Below are positions 21,386 through 31,700 of a stretch of 64,000 bases of DNA, one piece after another. The number at the start of each line of letters is the position of its first letter. Within the stretch, counting starts at the first letter, position 1. The stretch covers positions 95,001 through 159,000 of the forward strand of contig WBZZ01004158.1 in NCBI GenBank assembly GCA_019918135.1, written 5' to 3'. A program made the position numbers and the translations under genes. The DNA is from Paulinella micropora. Taxonomy: Eukaryota > Cercozoa > Imbricatea > Euglyphida > Paulinellidae. The notes under the pieces are model-generated. The model was not told the origin of the DNA and searched no databases. It was given only the letters and a program-made list of their open reading frames with translations.

Positions 21386-23430
21386 CCGAGGCCGACGCCT
21401 GGCTGGCCGCCCAGTGCGAACGGTTGAGCCAAGAGCCGCCGCCGCGGGAAAGGCTGGAAAGGCTGCGGCTCCAGTCTCTGCGGGCGGAGGCCTTCTTCCC
21501 CCCGGCCTGCACGGGCGGAGACGGCGTGGAGGATCTGCCCCCCCTGCCGGCCCTGGTGTGGCAGACGTTGAAAGAGGTGCAGTCGCGGGGCGGTCGTCCG
21601 GGGGGTCGTACACGGCGTTTGCCATGCCCCGGGACCTGTGCCTGTTGGAGCTGGAGGGGCTCTGCCGCACGAGCTCGAGCTGGCTGGTCACGCCCAAGGA
21701 CGACGGGGTGCGCGCCCTGCTCCTGGTCCTGTACGACAAGCCCTTTGCCATCCTGCGCGGCAAGCCGTGGGTCACGGACCTGTGCCCCGAAGTGTCGTTC
21801 CTGGCGGGCGGCCCGGCGGGCCCCGGGCCCCGCGACTTGTGGCTGCTCGACACCGAACGGGTGGAGGTAGCCCCCGGGACCATTCTCTACCGCGTGTGTG
21901 ACCTGCTGGCCTGCGGCCGGCGCTCGTACATGTCGCTCCCGTTCGGGCAGCGCCTGTGGATGCGCGACGTGCTGCTCCGGGCCCACGCTAGTGGCGGGGC
22001 GCGCCCGCGGCGGGAGGACTGGCAGTGTCTGGCCACCAAGACCTTTGTGCCCCTGCGCGACCTGCAGCGGGACCTGCTGCCGAGGCTGGAGCGCCCCGAC
22101 GACGCCCGGGGCTGGGGCTTCGTCGAGCCCGGCGGCGGGGACCAGGACCTCGACGGGTGCCGTGTCCCGGTGGACGGGCTGGTGTTTGCGCGCGGCGACG
22201 CTCCGTACCGCGGCGGCGGCCAGCGCGCGCTCCGCAAGTGGAAGTTCGAGCAGCCCACGCTGGACCTCGAGGTGCTGCGCGCGGCGCGCACCGAGCGGGG
22301 CTACTGGGTCTGCTGGGGGCTGCGCTGCCCGGCGCTGCGCCCGGGGCGGCCGGCGCTGCACAGCGAGGTGGCGTTCGACTGGGCCCTCATTGGGCAGGGG
22401 GCCAGGCGGGCGGTGGAGGACTACTGGGGGGCGTGGCTGCTGCGCGGGCCGCCCCCGGCCCACCCCGGGCCGGAGGCCACCTTCTACGCGCCGCACCACG
22501 AGCTCTGCCTCGTCCACCGGCAGGCCAGGGCACTGCCCGGGGTCTGGGCCTGCTGCCACTACCGGCAGAAGGACGGGGTCTGGCGCGTGGTCCGGCTCAT
22601 CTTCGAGGCTATGCCGGGCGACCAGCACACGGCGGACAGCCGGGCCTGGCCGGTGGACTGGGTGCGAGAGCCCGGCCGGGGCGCCGGCCAGGGCCTGCCG
22701 TCCGTGTGCTCCCTGCCCCAGGCGCTCGAAGAACTGCTACAAGGAGGCGGGCGCGGGGGCCAACCTCACGCCCCGCCACCTGTGCTTCCGCGTCTGTGGC
22801 ACCGACGTGCAGGAGGCGGGCTCCGTCGTCGGCCTGGCGTACGCGCTGCAGTGGCAGGACCACGCGGTGGGGCTCGAGGGCCCAGTGCTCCCCCCGGCCG
22901 CCGGGGGCACGCAGACCTTTGCCGCGCCGGCCTTGGCCGCCTGCTACACGCACGAGGAGCTGCAGCAGCTCAGGCCCGTGCCGGGCTCGGTGTGGGAGGT
23001 AGCGCTGACGGCCGGCCCCGCCGGCTGGCACCCCCGCCCCCTGCACACGCGGGCCAAGAAGGAGGCCAACTTCCACACCACCGTGCTGCAGGCCCTGCGC
23101 GCGGTCGCGTCGTGCGCGACCCTGGACTCTCTGCTGGCCCTCGACTTGGGCCCGGGCGCGGCCGCCCCGCCCAGCGGCGCCCCCCCCCCGGCGCCCCCCC
23201 CGGCGGCGCCCTCCCCCCGCCAAGCGGCACCGGCACGGCGGCGAACGGACCGCCTGATCCCCCCTGGGTTGGCCGGCCGGGCGGGGAAGGGGCGGGGGAG
23301 GGGCGCACCTTCCCCTGACCCCCGAGGGGGGGCACGAGCTCTCTCCCCCCGCTCTCTCCCCTCCTCTCCCCCCTTCCTTCCACCCCACCCGCTGGCGATG
23401 GCCACCCCCCTGGTTTGCCCCGGTACCTGA
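21298..23430 (+). pseudogene. mRNA capping enzyme guanylyltransferase, fossil
   Basis: Rightward gene starting at the ATG at 21298 (MSVTGGAPEAPP). The covalent nucleotidyltransferase motifs are visible in order: motif I KDDGVR (21696-21713, the Lys that carries GMP), a motif III-like region after LWLLDTERVEV, motif IV DGLVF (22173-22187), motif V RKWKFEQPTLDLEV (around 22236) and a motif VI-like stretch GVWRVVRLIFEAMPGDQ in the OB fold. The family transfers GMP to the 5' diphosphate end of mRNA. A C-terminal region after about 22750 has no domain I recognise. Large DNA viruses that make their own transcripts often encode this enzyme. The gene is broken (about two breaks). The second copy is cut short at 37785. 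Confidence 0.75.
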
Positions 23431-23483
23431 CAGTGTAAAGTAAACCAAGGAATTCTGCGGGCTTGTCTCCACTCTCTTCGTCC

Positions 23484-24449
23484 ATGCCGCCCAACGGAGC
23501 AAGCAGACCACAGTATACGTATGCGCCGGCGCCACAGAACCAGGCCCGCGTGTACCCGATGCCGCAAGCAAACCGGACAGTCGTTACCCCAGTGCCGCGG
23601 CGCAGCTCCACCCGAGCCTCTGTGCCTGACTCCCAGGCCCAGCTCTGTACTGACTGCCTGGGTTCTGGTGAACTAGGTACCACGCTGCGGTGGTGGTCGC
23701 CCTTCATCGTCCTTGTGCTGCTCGGCCCCTTATCCGTAGCCACGCTCGTGGTGGACATTGTGCACATGTTTGACGAGAGCGGCGGCCAGACGACCAAAGT
23801 CTACCAAACCGTCTCGGCGATGAACGGGGTGGTGATGTCCTTGCTGGCAGTGCTTGTGCTCGCCTCTCTCGTGTCACTCTCGTCCGAACGCGGGGTTGCC
23901 CAGGGCGCAGCGGAGCAGTACCAAAAGCCGGAAGCCCCCTCCGGCACAGCTAGCTGGAAGTCATCCGTGCGGGCGGCCGTCGCGCGAGTGCAGACCAGGG
24001 TGTCGGTACTAGCAGCCACACGCGATCGGAGTGCGAGGCTGTGGGTCATGTCGACCTCCTTCTTATTCGCTACCTTGCTGCAGATCATCGCCTTTGCCTT
24101 CATCATCCGCGTCCAGTACGAGAGTCCCAAGCTACTCGGGGTGGACGAGGAGCAGAAGTGGAACGTGAGCCTTCGGGATGGCAACGGCACGGCCATCTGC
24201 AGCCAGTGCGTCCTGCAAGCGGTCGATACAGCGGCAGCGTGCGAGACCATGCGCCTGCTCAGCTGGATCTGGGGGATCGGCTTTTCCATCGTGGCGAACG
24301 CGCTGGTAGTAGCTCAGTGGGCCACTCTGCCGTTCCTGACCATGACGATGCGCGTGTCCTACCCAGTCGTCTCGGATACCCACAAGGAAGCCGACGTCAC
24401 AACTAGCCTGATTAACGGTCAAGAGACGGAAGAAGGACCCTCACAATAA
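23484..24449 (+). CDS. Four-helix membrane protein, looks whole
   Basis: Rightward frame of 321 residues, ATG at 23484 (MPPNGASRPQ). A Pro/Gln/Arg-rich N-terminal tail of about 65 residues is followed by four predicted membrane helices (about 71-93, 112-132, 187-210 and 259-280). The loop between helices 3 and 4 has two possible N-glycosylation sites (NVS, NGT) and four cysteines, so it probably faces outside, with both tails inside. The topology resembles tetraspan proteins, but no family motif such as CCG is seen. The stop codon overlaps an AATAAA polyadenylation signal (24445-24450). The next gene converges on it from the right. Confidence 0.65.
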   Translation: MPPNGASRPQYTYAPAPQNQARVYPMPQANRTVVTPVPRRSSTRASVPDSQAQLCTDCLGSGELGTTLRWWSPFIVLVLLGPLSVATLVVDIVHMFDESGGQTTKVYQTVSAMNGVVMSLLAVLVLASLVSLSSERGVAQGAAEQYQKPEAPSGTASWKSSVRAAVARVQTRVSVLAATRDRSARLWVMSTSFLFATLLQIIAFAFIIRVQYESPKLLGVDEEQKWNVSLRDGNGTAICSQCVLQAVDTAAACETMRLLSWIWGIGFSIVANALVVAQWATLPFLTMTMRVSYPVVSDTHKEADVTTSLINGQETEEGPSQ

Positions 24450-24450
24450 A
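24445..24450 (+). terminator. AATAAA overlapping the stop codon
   Basis: AATAAA at 24445-24450 contains the TAA stop (24447-24449) of the four-helix membrane protein, implying a very short 3' UTR. This is typical of compact viral genomes. Confidence 0.6.
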
Positions 24451-24537
24451 AGTGATATCCAAGTTGTTTTCGGCAGTTTTAATTAAAGTACGGGTGCCGG
24501 CACTGAGACAGGAAAAGGCAGAAACGTGGGCTCCCCC

Positions 24538-25251
24538 TCAGGCCGTCTTCTGCGACTTGCGCGGGGGGCGGTCCGCGCCGGTGGGGCCGGCGGCGCGTTT
24601 CCGGGGGGGGGGGCGGCCGCCCTTGTCCTGGTGCGCCGGCGCGCCGCGGGCGAAGGTATCTTCGAGACCGGCCAGGCAACGGCCCTCGACTAGGTTGTAC
24701 GAGCGGTTGACGTCGGCCAGCACGATCTTCTTGCGGTTCTGCGAGTCGGCGTACGCGACGCAGCGCCGGGTGAGGTCGTGCACTACTTCATCCAACAGCT
24801 TGGTCGCGTTGGCGCGCAGGCTCGACGTCTGGCAGCGCCGGATGCCGCTGCGGCGCAAAAAATGCTTCACCTCGGACGGGCGCAGCGGGCCGGGGGCCTG
24901 GCTCTTCTTGCGGTGCTGCACGGCTATGCCGTGCTTGCTCTTGTAGGCCGTGGCCTTGCTCTTGCGGCCCCCCTTCTTGCCCTCGCTGGCCACGTCGGCC
25001 GCGGCCGGCTCCTGCGCCGTGGCGGCGGGCGCCTCCCGGCCGCGGGGGGCGGGCCTCTCTGAGCCCTCTTCTGCTTCGTCCGGGGCGGGCCTCTCTGGGT
25101 CCTCTTCTGCTTCGTCGTCGGGGGCGGGCCCCTCCGGTTCCTCTCCGCCTGGCGCGGGCTCGGGCGGGCTGCCGGCGGAGGAGGGCGCCTCGGCGGGTTC
25201 GTCGGTCGGCTCCGCCTGGGAGGCCGGGGGGGCGTTCTTGTCACGGGGCAT
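24538..25251 (-). CDS. Histone-fold protein with acidic N-terminal tail, looks whole
   Basis: Leftward frame of 237 residues, ATG at 25251 (MPRDKNAPPASQ). About 80 N-terminal residues are rich in Glu, Asp and Pro with repeated EEGSERPAP/EEDPERPAP-like units. A Lys-rich stretch follows (GKKGGRKSKATAYKSKHG), then a region resembling the histone fold of H4 or archaeal histones: RPSEVKHFLRRSGIRR, ATKLLDEVVHDLTRRCVAYA and NRKKIVLADVNRSYNLVEG. Histone-fold proteins dimerise and wrap DNA. Several large DNA viruses encode histones, so a genome-packing role is a fair inference. The long acidic tail is unusual for a core histone and could be chaperone-like. ATTAAA on the - strand (about 24479-24484) is a possible polyadenylation signal. 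Confidence 0.65.
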   Translation of the reverse strand: MPRDKNAPPASQAEPTDEPAEAPSSAGSPPEPAPGGEEPEGPAPDDEAEEDPERPAPDEAEEGSERPAPRGREAPAATAQEPAAADVASEGKKGGRKSKATAYKSKHGIAVQHRKKSQAPGPLRPSEVKHFLRRSGIRRCQTSSLRANATKLLDEVVHDLTRRCVAYADSQNRKKIVLADVNRSYNLVEGRCLAGLEDTFARGAPAHQDKGGRPPPRKRAAGPTGADRPPRKSQKTA

Positions 25252-25597
25252 CAGGGGGCGCAGTGGAAAAAGGTGTTCTGGCTCTCATGGGGGGTGCACG
25301 TACGTTAGGCGGGACGTGTGTTGTGCGCGTGTCCCCGTGCCAGCTGCTCCGGCGGCCGCCCGGGCGGCGGCGGGCTGCGCCAGGGGGGGGGGGAGGAGGC
25401 GGGTGCGGCCCCCCCTCCCCGCCCGTGGCCCGCACCCCCCGGCCCGCCCCCCTCCCGCGCGGCCCGCCTCCCGGCCCGCCGCCCCCCGGGGCCCGCCGCC
25501 CCTCCTCCCTCGCCCCTTGTTCCGTACCCCCTCCCGCGCGCCGGGCAGGCGGGGCTAGCTCGCGCGTGCGTACACTAGGCTAAAACCCGCAGGGGGG
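25252..25597. promoter_or_regulatory. Divergent spacer, histone-fold gene and LRR-like gene
   Basis: A 346-bp interval between a leftward and a rightward gene, mostly G and C runs. No gene or TATA-like site is seen. A promoter role for both genes is inferred from layout only. Confidence 0.4.
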
Positions 25598-28363
25598 ATG
25601 TCCGACGCCGCCGGGCAGGAGAGGAAAAGCGCGCCCGGCTGCCGTTCCTGCAGCATTTGCAACCAACCCCGGCTCCCTAGGCCTGGTAATGGGGACGCGG
25701 AGCAGGCGCGCAGGCACCAGGACAACGTGGAGGAGGCGCTCCAAAGCGAGAGCGGTCCGGTACCGCTGGTGTCACAATTCCTGAGCCGCACCGACTTCGT
25801 CAAAACTGCCGTGGCCGTCCGAAGGGCCCTCCAGCAGGATTTGCCCCTGAGCAAGGCAAAAGACCTGCTGCTCAGCTACCTGCACTGGCGATGCCTGCGG
25901 GATGGACCGGAAGGGAGCCCGTGGGCGCTAGCAGCCGCCCTGCAGGACTTCCTAGACAACCGGGCCCGGCTGGTCCAGGAAATGGCCAAATGGCTGGGCA
26001 CAGGCTATAGGCCACCACTGCTCAACGAGGACAAAAGGTAGGAGCGGGCCGCCGCCGACCTGAAGGACACCCGCTCGCTCGTGTTCCGCCCTTTGCTCCT
26101 GCCGCCACCCGCGGACGCCAAGGTAGGCGCGCCCCCGTCCGCGCCCGACGAGCAAGAGCTGGCGCACTACTGGGGTGCGCTCGGGCGGGCCGTCAGGCTG
26201 GTGCTCGGCGACCGCGACGGCCTGCACCAGCTCGTCCTCGGCCTGGGCCGCGGCCAACCGCGGGGGCTGGTCCGGCTTCTCTGGTCCTGTTTTCCCATTT
26301 GTTACTCTGACTCGGTCCGTGTACACCACCTGGTGTGCCAGGGCCTAGTGCTCGAGGGTAAGCTATCTCTCCGACCCCCGCGCTCCGACGACGAGTTCCT
26401 GCCGGCGAGCGCGACGCCCGTGCACCCCTTGCTGTCGAGCGTACGGAGGCTGTCGTTCGTTGAGATGGAGCTGTGCGAAAGGGAGGGGCAGGGCTGGGAC
26501 GAGGGTGAGGGTGAGGGCCCCGCCCTAGAGCTCAGGAAGTGCGACGAGCTGCGCGAGCTGGTGTTTGCACGGGCGAGGGCCAACGCCGAGGGGCTTCGTC
26601 TCTCGGTGGAGGACTGTCCAAAACTCAAGACCGTCAACACGTCGCAGGACGCGGGCACGGAGCAACCGGTGCGGGTGGACATAGCCCACTCCGCCTCTGA
26701 CTGCCTCTCCCTGTTGCCGGGGCGCAGCGAGCTAGCACTGACAGTGTCCGACTGCCCCTACCTGCCTTTTCTGTGCTGGCCAGAACTCAAATCGGCCGCT
26801 GGCCGCGTCTCGCTAGTGCTGCAAAACTGTCCCGCCCTCCAGCAGATCACTTTCCCTCAGCTCAGCCAGGCCGGGAACCTCAGTCTACAAGCGGGTGAAG
26901 AGCGGGAAGCGGGCGGCCTGGCGGTGCTGACGCAGCTGGATTTGCCTCTGCTAGCAGAGGTAGCAGGGGAGCTCAGGCTGCGGTTTGAGCAGTGCGGGGC
27001 GCTGCGCGGGTGCCGCCTGCCCCTGCTAGCGAAGGCCGGGGTCCCTAGCGCGCAGGCGGCGGTGGGGGCGGACGCGGGCGGCGCGTTCCCGGACTGGGGC
27101 GAGCAGGCCGTCGCCACGGATGAAACTCCGCCCCCGCGGGCCCCGCGCGGGCGGACGGCCCCCGGGGCCCCCCGGGCTCTCCGGGCCACGCGCAGGCAGA
27201 CAGCCCCCCGGGCCCCGGGGGCGCCGGGGCTCAGCGCCTCCTTCGTCGGCTGCGCGGCTCTGGAGTATTTCGAGCTACCGGCCCTCCTCAGTGCAGAAGC
27301 ACTCTCTCTCAGCTTTGACAAGTGTCCAGAGCTAACCGAATTCGGCCTGCCCTGGCTAACAGCTACGGGTCGCCAACTAGAAGCACGCTTTGTTACTTGC
27401 GGGAAGAAGCTACGACGATTCGCGCTGCCGGAGCTGCAGTCGGTGGGCACCAAGGGCCTCCAAGATCCGCTGTCCCTCTCGCTGAGCTTCTCCGATTGCT
27501 CCTGCCTAGCTAGCTGCTTGTTACCCAAGCTAGAAGAGGTCAAGGGAGACCTTAAGCTCACTTTCTTGCAGTGACCGGAACTGGTCGAATGCGGGCTGGC
27601 AGCCCTGGCCTCGGTCGGCCGCAACGTCGAGCTGACCTTTGCCTGCTGCGACCTCCTCTCAACCTGCGGCCTCCCTGCGCTACGGAGCCTCGGCCTGCCC
27701 ACGGGCGGACCGGCACAGGGAGAGGGTCTGGCACAGTCGCTGCAACGGGCGGGCGGCTCACTCGTGATCACCTTCGAACGGTGCCATGCCCTGCAGGAGT
27801 TTGTGGTACCCTCAGACGGCCAGGCGGCAGGACTGGCGGGGGCTCTCAGGGAGCTATGCCTCTATGTCACGGACTGTACATCCCTGCAGCGCTTGGGCCT
27901 GCCCGAGAAGCTTCCGCACTGCCTAAGGCTCAGGCTGACGCTGGTCTGCTGCCCCCAGCTCCGGGAACTAGCGATACCAGCCCTGCTGCGTGTCCAGGAG
28001 TTGCTGCTGACTGTCGAGGACTGCGGGTCGCTCACACGCCTCGCGCTGCGTGAGCTCGGACGGGGGTGCTCCTTCCTCATGCTGCACGTAACAAACTGCC
28101 CGATGCTACGAGACCTTGATATTCTGGCCCCGGTGCCGGTCGACAGTGCGAACGTCGTGGTAGGGCCCTGCGAGGAGCTAAAGTTATCCACCGAGTGGAA
28201 ATCATCCAGTCGCTTGGCCCTGCTAGACCTGAGCGAACGTCTCAGCGGGCGGCAGGGCACGCCTAGCCTATCCCAGGGTGGGGACTCGTCGGGTGTCCGG
28301 GCCCTGCCTCGGCCGAGTGAGGGCCGTGGCCGGCCGAAGCGACAAAAGACGCATCAGACCTAG
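25598..28363 (+). pseudogene. Leucine-rich-repeat-like protein, fossil
   Basis: Rightward coding region starting at the ATG at 25598 (MSDAAGQERKSAPG). The N-terminal part has a CxxC-x-CxxC-like cluster (CRSCSICNQ) and an alpha-helical segment. From about 26450 on the protein is built of imperfect units of roughly 50-60 residues with the pattern L.L...CP.L..L.LP.L (VEDCPKLKT, VSDCPYLPF, LQNCPALQQ, FDKCPELTE, FSDCSCLAS, VTNCPMLRD). This looks like an irregular leucine-rich repeat solenoid, usually a protein-binding scaffold. The partner is unknown. The gene is broken, about two breaks, and ends before an AATAAA at 28397-28402. Only one copy exists in the window. Confidence 0.55.
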
Positions 28364-28396
28364 TGTGTCTCAGGAGGGAAGCACCTTTCGCTGTTT

Positions 28397-28402
28397 AATA
28401 AA
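28397..28402 (+). terminator. Polyadenylation signal AATAAA
   Basis: Lies about 35 bp after the end of the LRR-like gene at 28363, in a short AT patch (GTTTAATAAAAGTTTG). Confidence 0.65.
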
Positions 28403-28461
28403 AGTTTGTCCACGGTCGGCACACCGCTCACACTCCCAAAAACCTGCCTCCTCTCGCCGGC

Positions 28462-28719
28462 CGCACAAGCGGCTGCATCACCAGGGGTTTAGGCCGCACG
28501 CAGAGTTTTAGCATCCTTGCCAAGGCGGCCGGGCTTTGGTGCCTAGGGCGCATCAAGCTACTGGGCAACACAGCGCTAAAACGCAGGCTTTACAATACGG
28601 GTCGGTGTGAATGGAAGGAAGATACGGAAAATTTGATCTTAGCAGACCACAGGCTGCGGGAGGGCTTGGATGCGCTCAAGCGGGTCGTGAACGAAGATGG
28701 CACGGTAGATGATAAGGAC
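28462..28719 (+). mobile_element. LINE 3' fragment at the duplication start
   Basis: Near-identical to 12593-12850, the post-RT part of the LINE. It is joined on its left directly to sequence 3' of the LRR-like gene and on its right to the GC-rich block, exactly as in the first copy. Confidence 0.9.
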
Positions 28720-31700
28720 TCAGCGGTGGAGCCGGAAGTCGGCGGCGTAGACCCCGTCGCGCTCGCACGCCGCCACGGCCCACCACCACGGGTCCCCGGG
28801 CGCCGGCGGCCGCAGCTCGACCCCCGGCCGCGCACTGCTCTCGTTCACGTCCGCCCACGGCAGGTCGAGGCCGAACCAGACGCTGGCCTCCCCGCTAGCG
28901 CAGTCCGCCGCCCGCAGCGTGTTCGGCGGCGCCTGCACGACCTGGTTCAGGTACGCCACGAGCCGCACCCGCGTGTCCTCGCAGTCGGGCAGCGCGTCCA
29001 CCAGGTCCCAGGGGCTGTGGATGGCCAGCAGGCGGGCCAGCCCCCCCACGCTCTGCGCGTGGAACTCCACGTCCACCGATAGTCCCGCGCGTCGTACGCC
29101 TGCCCCCAGGCGGGCTGGGGCTGGCGCCGGTAGGCGGACGACTGGTCCGGCGGCCACTGCTCGTACAGCGGCGTCCCCTCGTACGGGTTCAGGTGGTGCA
29201 GGCTGGGTGTCAAGGCCTGCAGCAGGGGCCGGAAGCCCGGGTCCGGCGGCCCCCGGCCGTACCGGAACGCGGGCGGGGCGCCCCCCGCGGACCCACAGCC
29301 CGTGCAGCCGACGGGGGTCTCGCCGTCCACGAGCCAGCGGTTGGCAGTGGCGGCGAAGTGCACGGCCGCGGCCGCGATGTGGCTCGTGTCGCTCAGCGAG
29401 ACGAGCCCGTCGCCGTCCGTGTCGCCCGCGGTGGGGAAGGGCCCCACGGGCGCGGGCCCCGTGTCCGCCGGCGCGTCCGCCAGCGCGCGCCGCCGCCGCA
29501 GGGACGGGGCGGCCGCGTACCCGGCCGCCAGCGTAGTGTTGCCGGCCACCACCACGTAGGCCTCGGACGCGCCCAGGGGCGGCAGGCCCGCGGCGGCCGT
29601 CCAGTCGTGGACGGCGGAGCCGGCCGCGTCGAGCGCGCGCAGATGGACCAAGAACCCCGTGAGCGCGTAGCGGCCGGACGCGCCGGGGCGCAGCGGCAGG
29701 CGCAGCGTGCACACGTGCACCTCCCCTGCCAGCGCGCGCTGCGCCGCCGGGTCCAGGGCCTGCACCTGCCAGAACAGCCAGCGCGCGTAGCCCAGCTCGG
29801 AGAAGTGGGGTTCGTAGCTAGGGGCCCGGCCGAGCACGAAGCGCACGTCCAGCCCGTGCGGGTTCTCGGGGCAGAAGGCCGGCAGCGCGTCGCAGGCGCC
29901 GCCGACCTCGTCGACCGCCGCCAGCAGCAGGTCGACGTCCCACGCGCAGTCGTCCAGGCACAGCGCGACCTGGCAGGACGCGAGCCTGGCCGGGCCACAC
30001 GACGGAGTCCTGCACCGCGCACGGCACCCCCCCGGCGGCGCCGAAGCCGGCCTCGAACGGGCCGGGCGCCAGGTTGAGCACCACCGGCGCCGACGCGTTG
30101 AGCTCCCGGCTGGCGTTGGCGGGGCACAGCACCGTCACGTACGCCGTGTTGACTTGGTAAGAGTTCAGGCGGGGGCGCAGCGCCCCCGTGGCCGGGTCCA
30201 CGGCCGCCCGCGTGCAGTCGTCCAGCCCGAAGCGGATCAGCTGCGCGGCCTCGGGGGGGGACAGGTCCGCCAGGGGCCGCAGCCACCAGCCGCCCTCGAA
30301 GTGCACCAGGACGCCGTCGGGGTCGGGGCGGGCGCCCCCCCGGCACGGTCCAGGGCCCGGCGGCGCGTACGACACGTTGGCGCCCACGGCGGGCCAGGGC
30401 TCCGTCGACACCGCCACCGACACGGGGCACGACTCCAGCCGCCACGCCGGGCCGGGGGGAAGCGGGCGCGCCACGCGGTCGTGCCGTTCGTGCCGTTCGT
30501 GCCGGGCGCGGCGGCCCGCAGCAGCCGGGCACAGCCCGGGTGCGGGCGGGCGTCCAGGCGCACGGCTCCGTCCGCGCCCGGCCCTCCAGGCCCACGTGGG
30601 CGCTGAGGTCGGCCTCCGCCGCGGGCGCGCCGGCGCTCAGGCGCCCCCGGGCCACGAGGCAGCCGGCCGAGTACAGCTGGCTGCAGTGCAGGGGCCGCAG
30701 CGCCCCGTCCTGCTCGCAGGTCGCGAGCGGCTGCCCCGCCGGCGCGAAGGGCGCGTAGTAGTCGGCCCGAAGGGCGCGTAGTAGTCGGCCCGCAGCTCCA
30801 GCGCCACCAGGTCGTACACCACCAGGTCCGCCCGCGCTGGGCGAAGGCCGGGCCACGCCGCCTCCAGCCACGCCGCCCCCGGCCGTGCCAGGGCTTCCGC
30901 GCAGGCGCGGCCGGGGGTTGGCAGCGCCACGCCCCCGGCCGCCTGCACGACGAGGCGCGGGTCCTTTGTCACCACGTACGCCGCCGGCTCGCCCTCGAAC
31001 CACAGCAGCGCCCGCCAGTCCGTGCAGTCCGGGGCCGACACGGGCGCGTAGGTGGCGGCCGAGCCCGCCGGCGCCACGGCGAGCGCCACCTCGACGGTGA
31101 GCCGCACCGGGCGGGGGGGGCTCGTCAGCAGCCAGCCCGGCGCCGTCTGGCCGCCCCACGACGCCCGCAGGTGCGGGCCCCACGGCAGCGGCGGGGCGCC
31201 GACCGGCAGCACCGACTGCCAGCCGCCGTCCGAGCGCGAGACCAGCAGCGACTCGTCGCCGGGGCCGGCCAGCGACGCCTCGGCCGACACGTCGCGGTAG
31301 TGGCCGCACGGGTCCACGGCCCACACGAGCGCCGTGGCCCGGGCGCCGGTGGAGTCCAGCAGGCCCCCGGCGGAAGCGGCGGAGGCGGCGGCGCGGAAGC
31401 GCAGTTCCCCCTGGGTCCCGCCCGGCGGCCCCCCCCACCGGGCCCGGGCGGCCGGGCCCAGCACCGTGACGGCCGCCAGGCGCGCTACGGCCGCAGGCCC
31501 GGCGCCGTCCACGGCCACGAGCCACTGGCCCGCGCCGTCGGGGGCGCGGGCCCACCCCCCCGCGCCGAGCGCGAGCGGGCCGGGCCCGCCTGTGGCCGAG
31601 AGCCGGACCAGCGGGGTCACGTCGTAGCGTCGTCCGCCCCCCGGGCCCAGCTGCGCCGTCGCCACCAGCCGGGCCCAGCCGCCGGGGGGGGACGAGCGGG

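Larger units (their letters stand above)
12593..22066 (+). repeat. Large head-to-tail duplication, first copy
   Basis: 12593-22066 matches 28462-37785 almost base for base, differing in scattered substitutions and homopolymer lengths. The full repeat period is about 15.87 kb (12593 to 28462). The copy starts inside the LINE, at CGCACAAGCGGCTGCATCAC, and both copies share the same LINE-to-GC-block junction, so that junction is older than the duplication. Confidence 0.92.
12851..28461. mobile_element. GC-rich viral-type block, fossil, first copy
   Basis: Very GC-rich, gene-dense, intron-free block with genes on both strands. The genes are a long surface protein, a multi-spanning membrane protein, a protein kinase, an unknown protein, an mRNA capping guanylyltransferase, a four-helix membrane protein, a histone-fold protein and an LRR-like protein. 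Capping enzyme, kinase and histone-fold genes together suggest a large eukaryotic DNA virus (Nucleocytoviricota or Mirusviricota are candidates). No capsid protein or DNA polymerase is present, so the family is open. Several genes are broken (roughly ten breaks in all) while others look whole. Breaks shared by both copies suggest decay began before duplication. Long homopolymers make some base calls uncertain. Confidence 0.55.
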
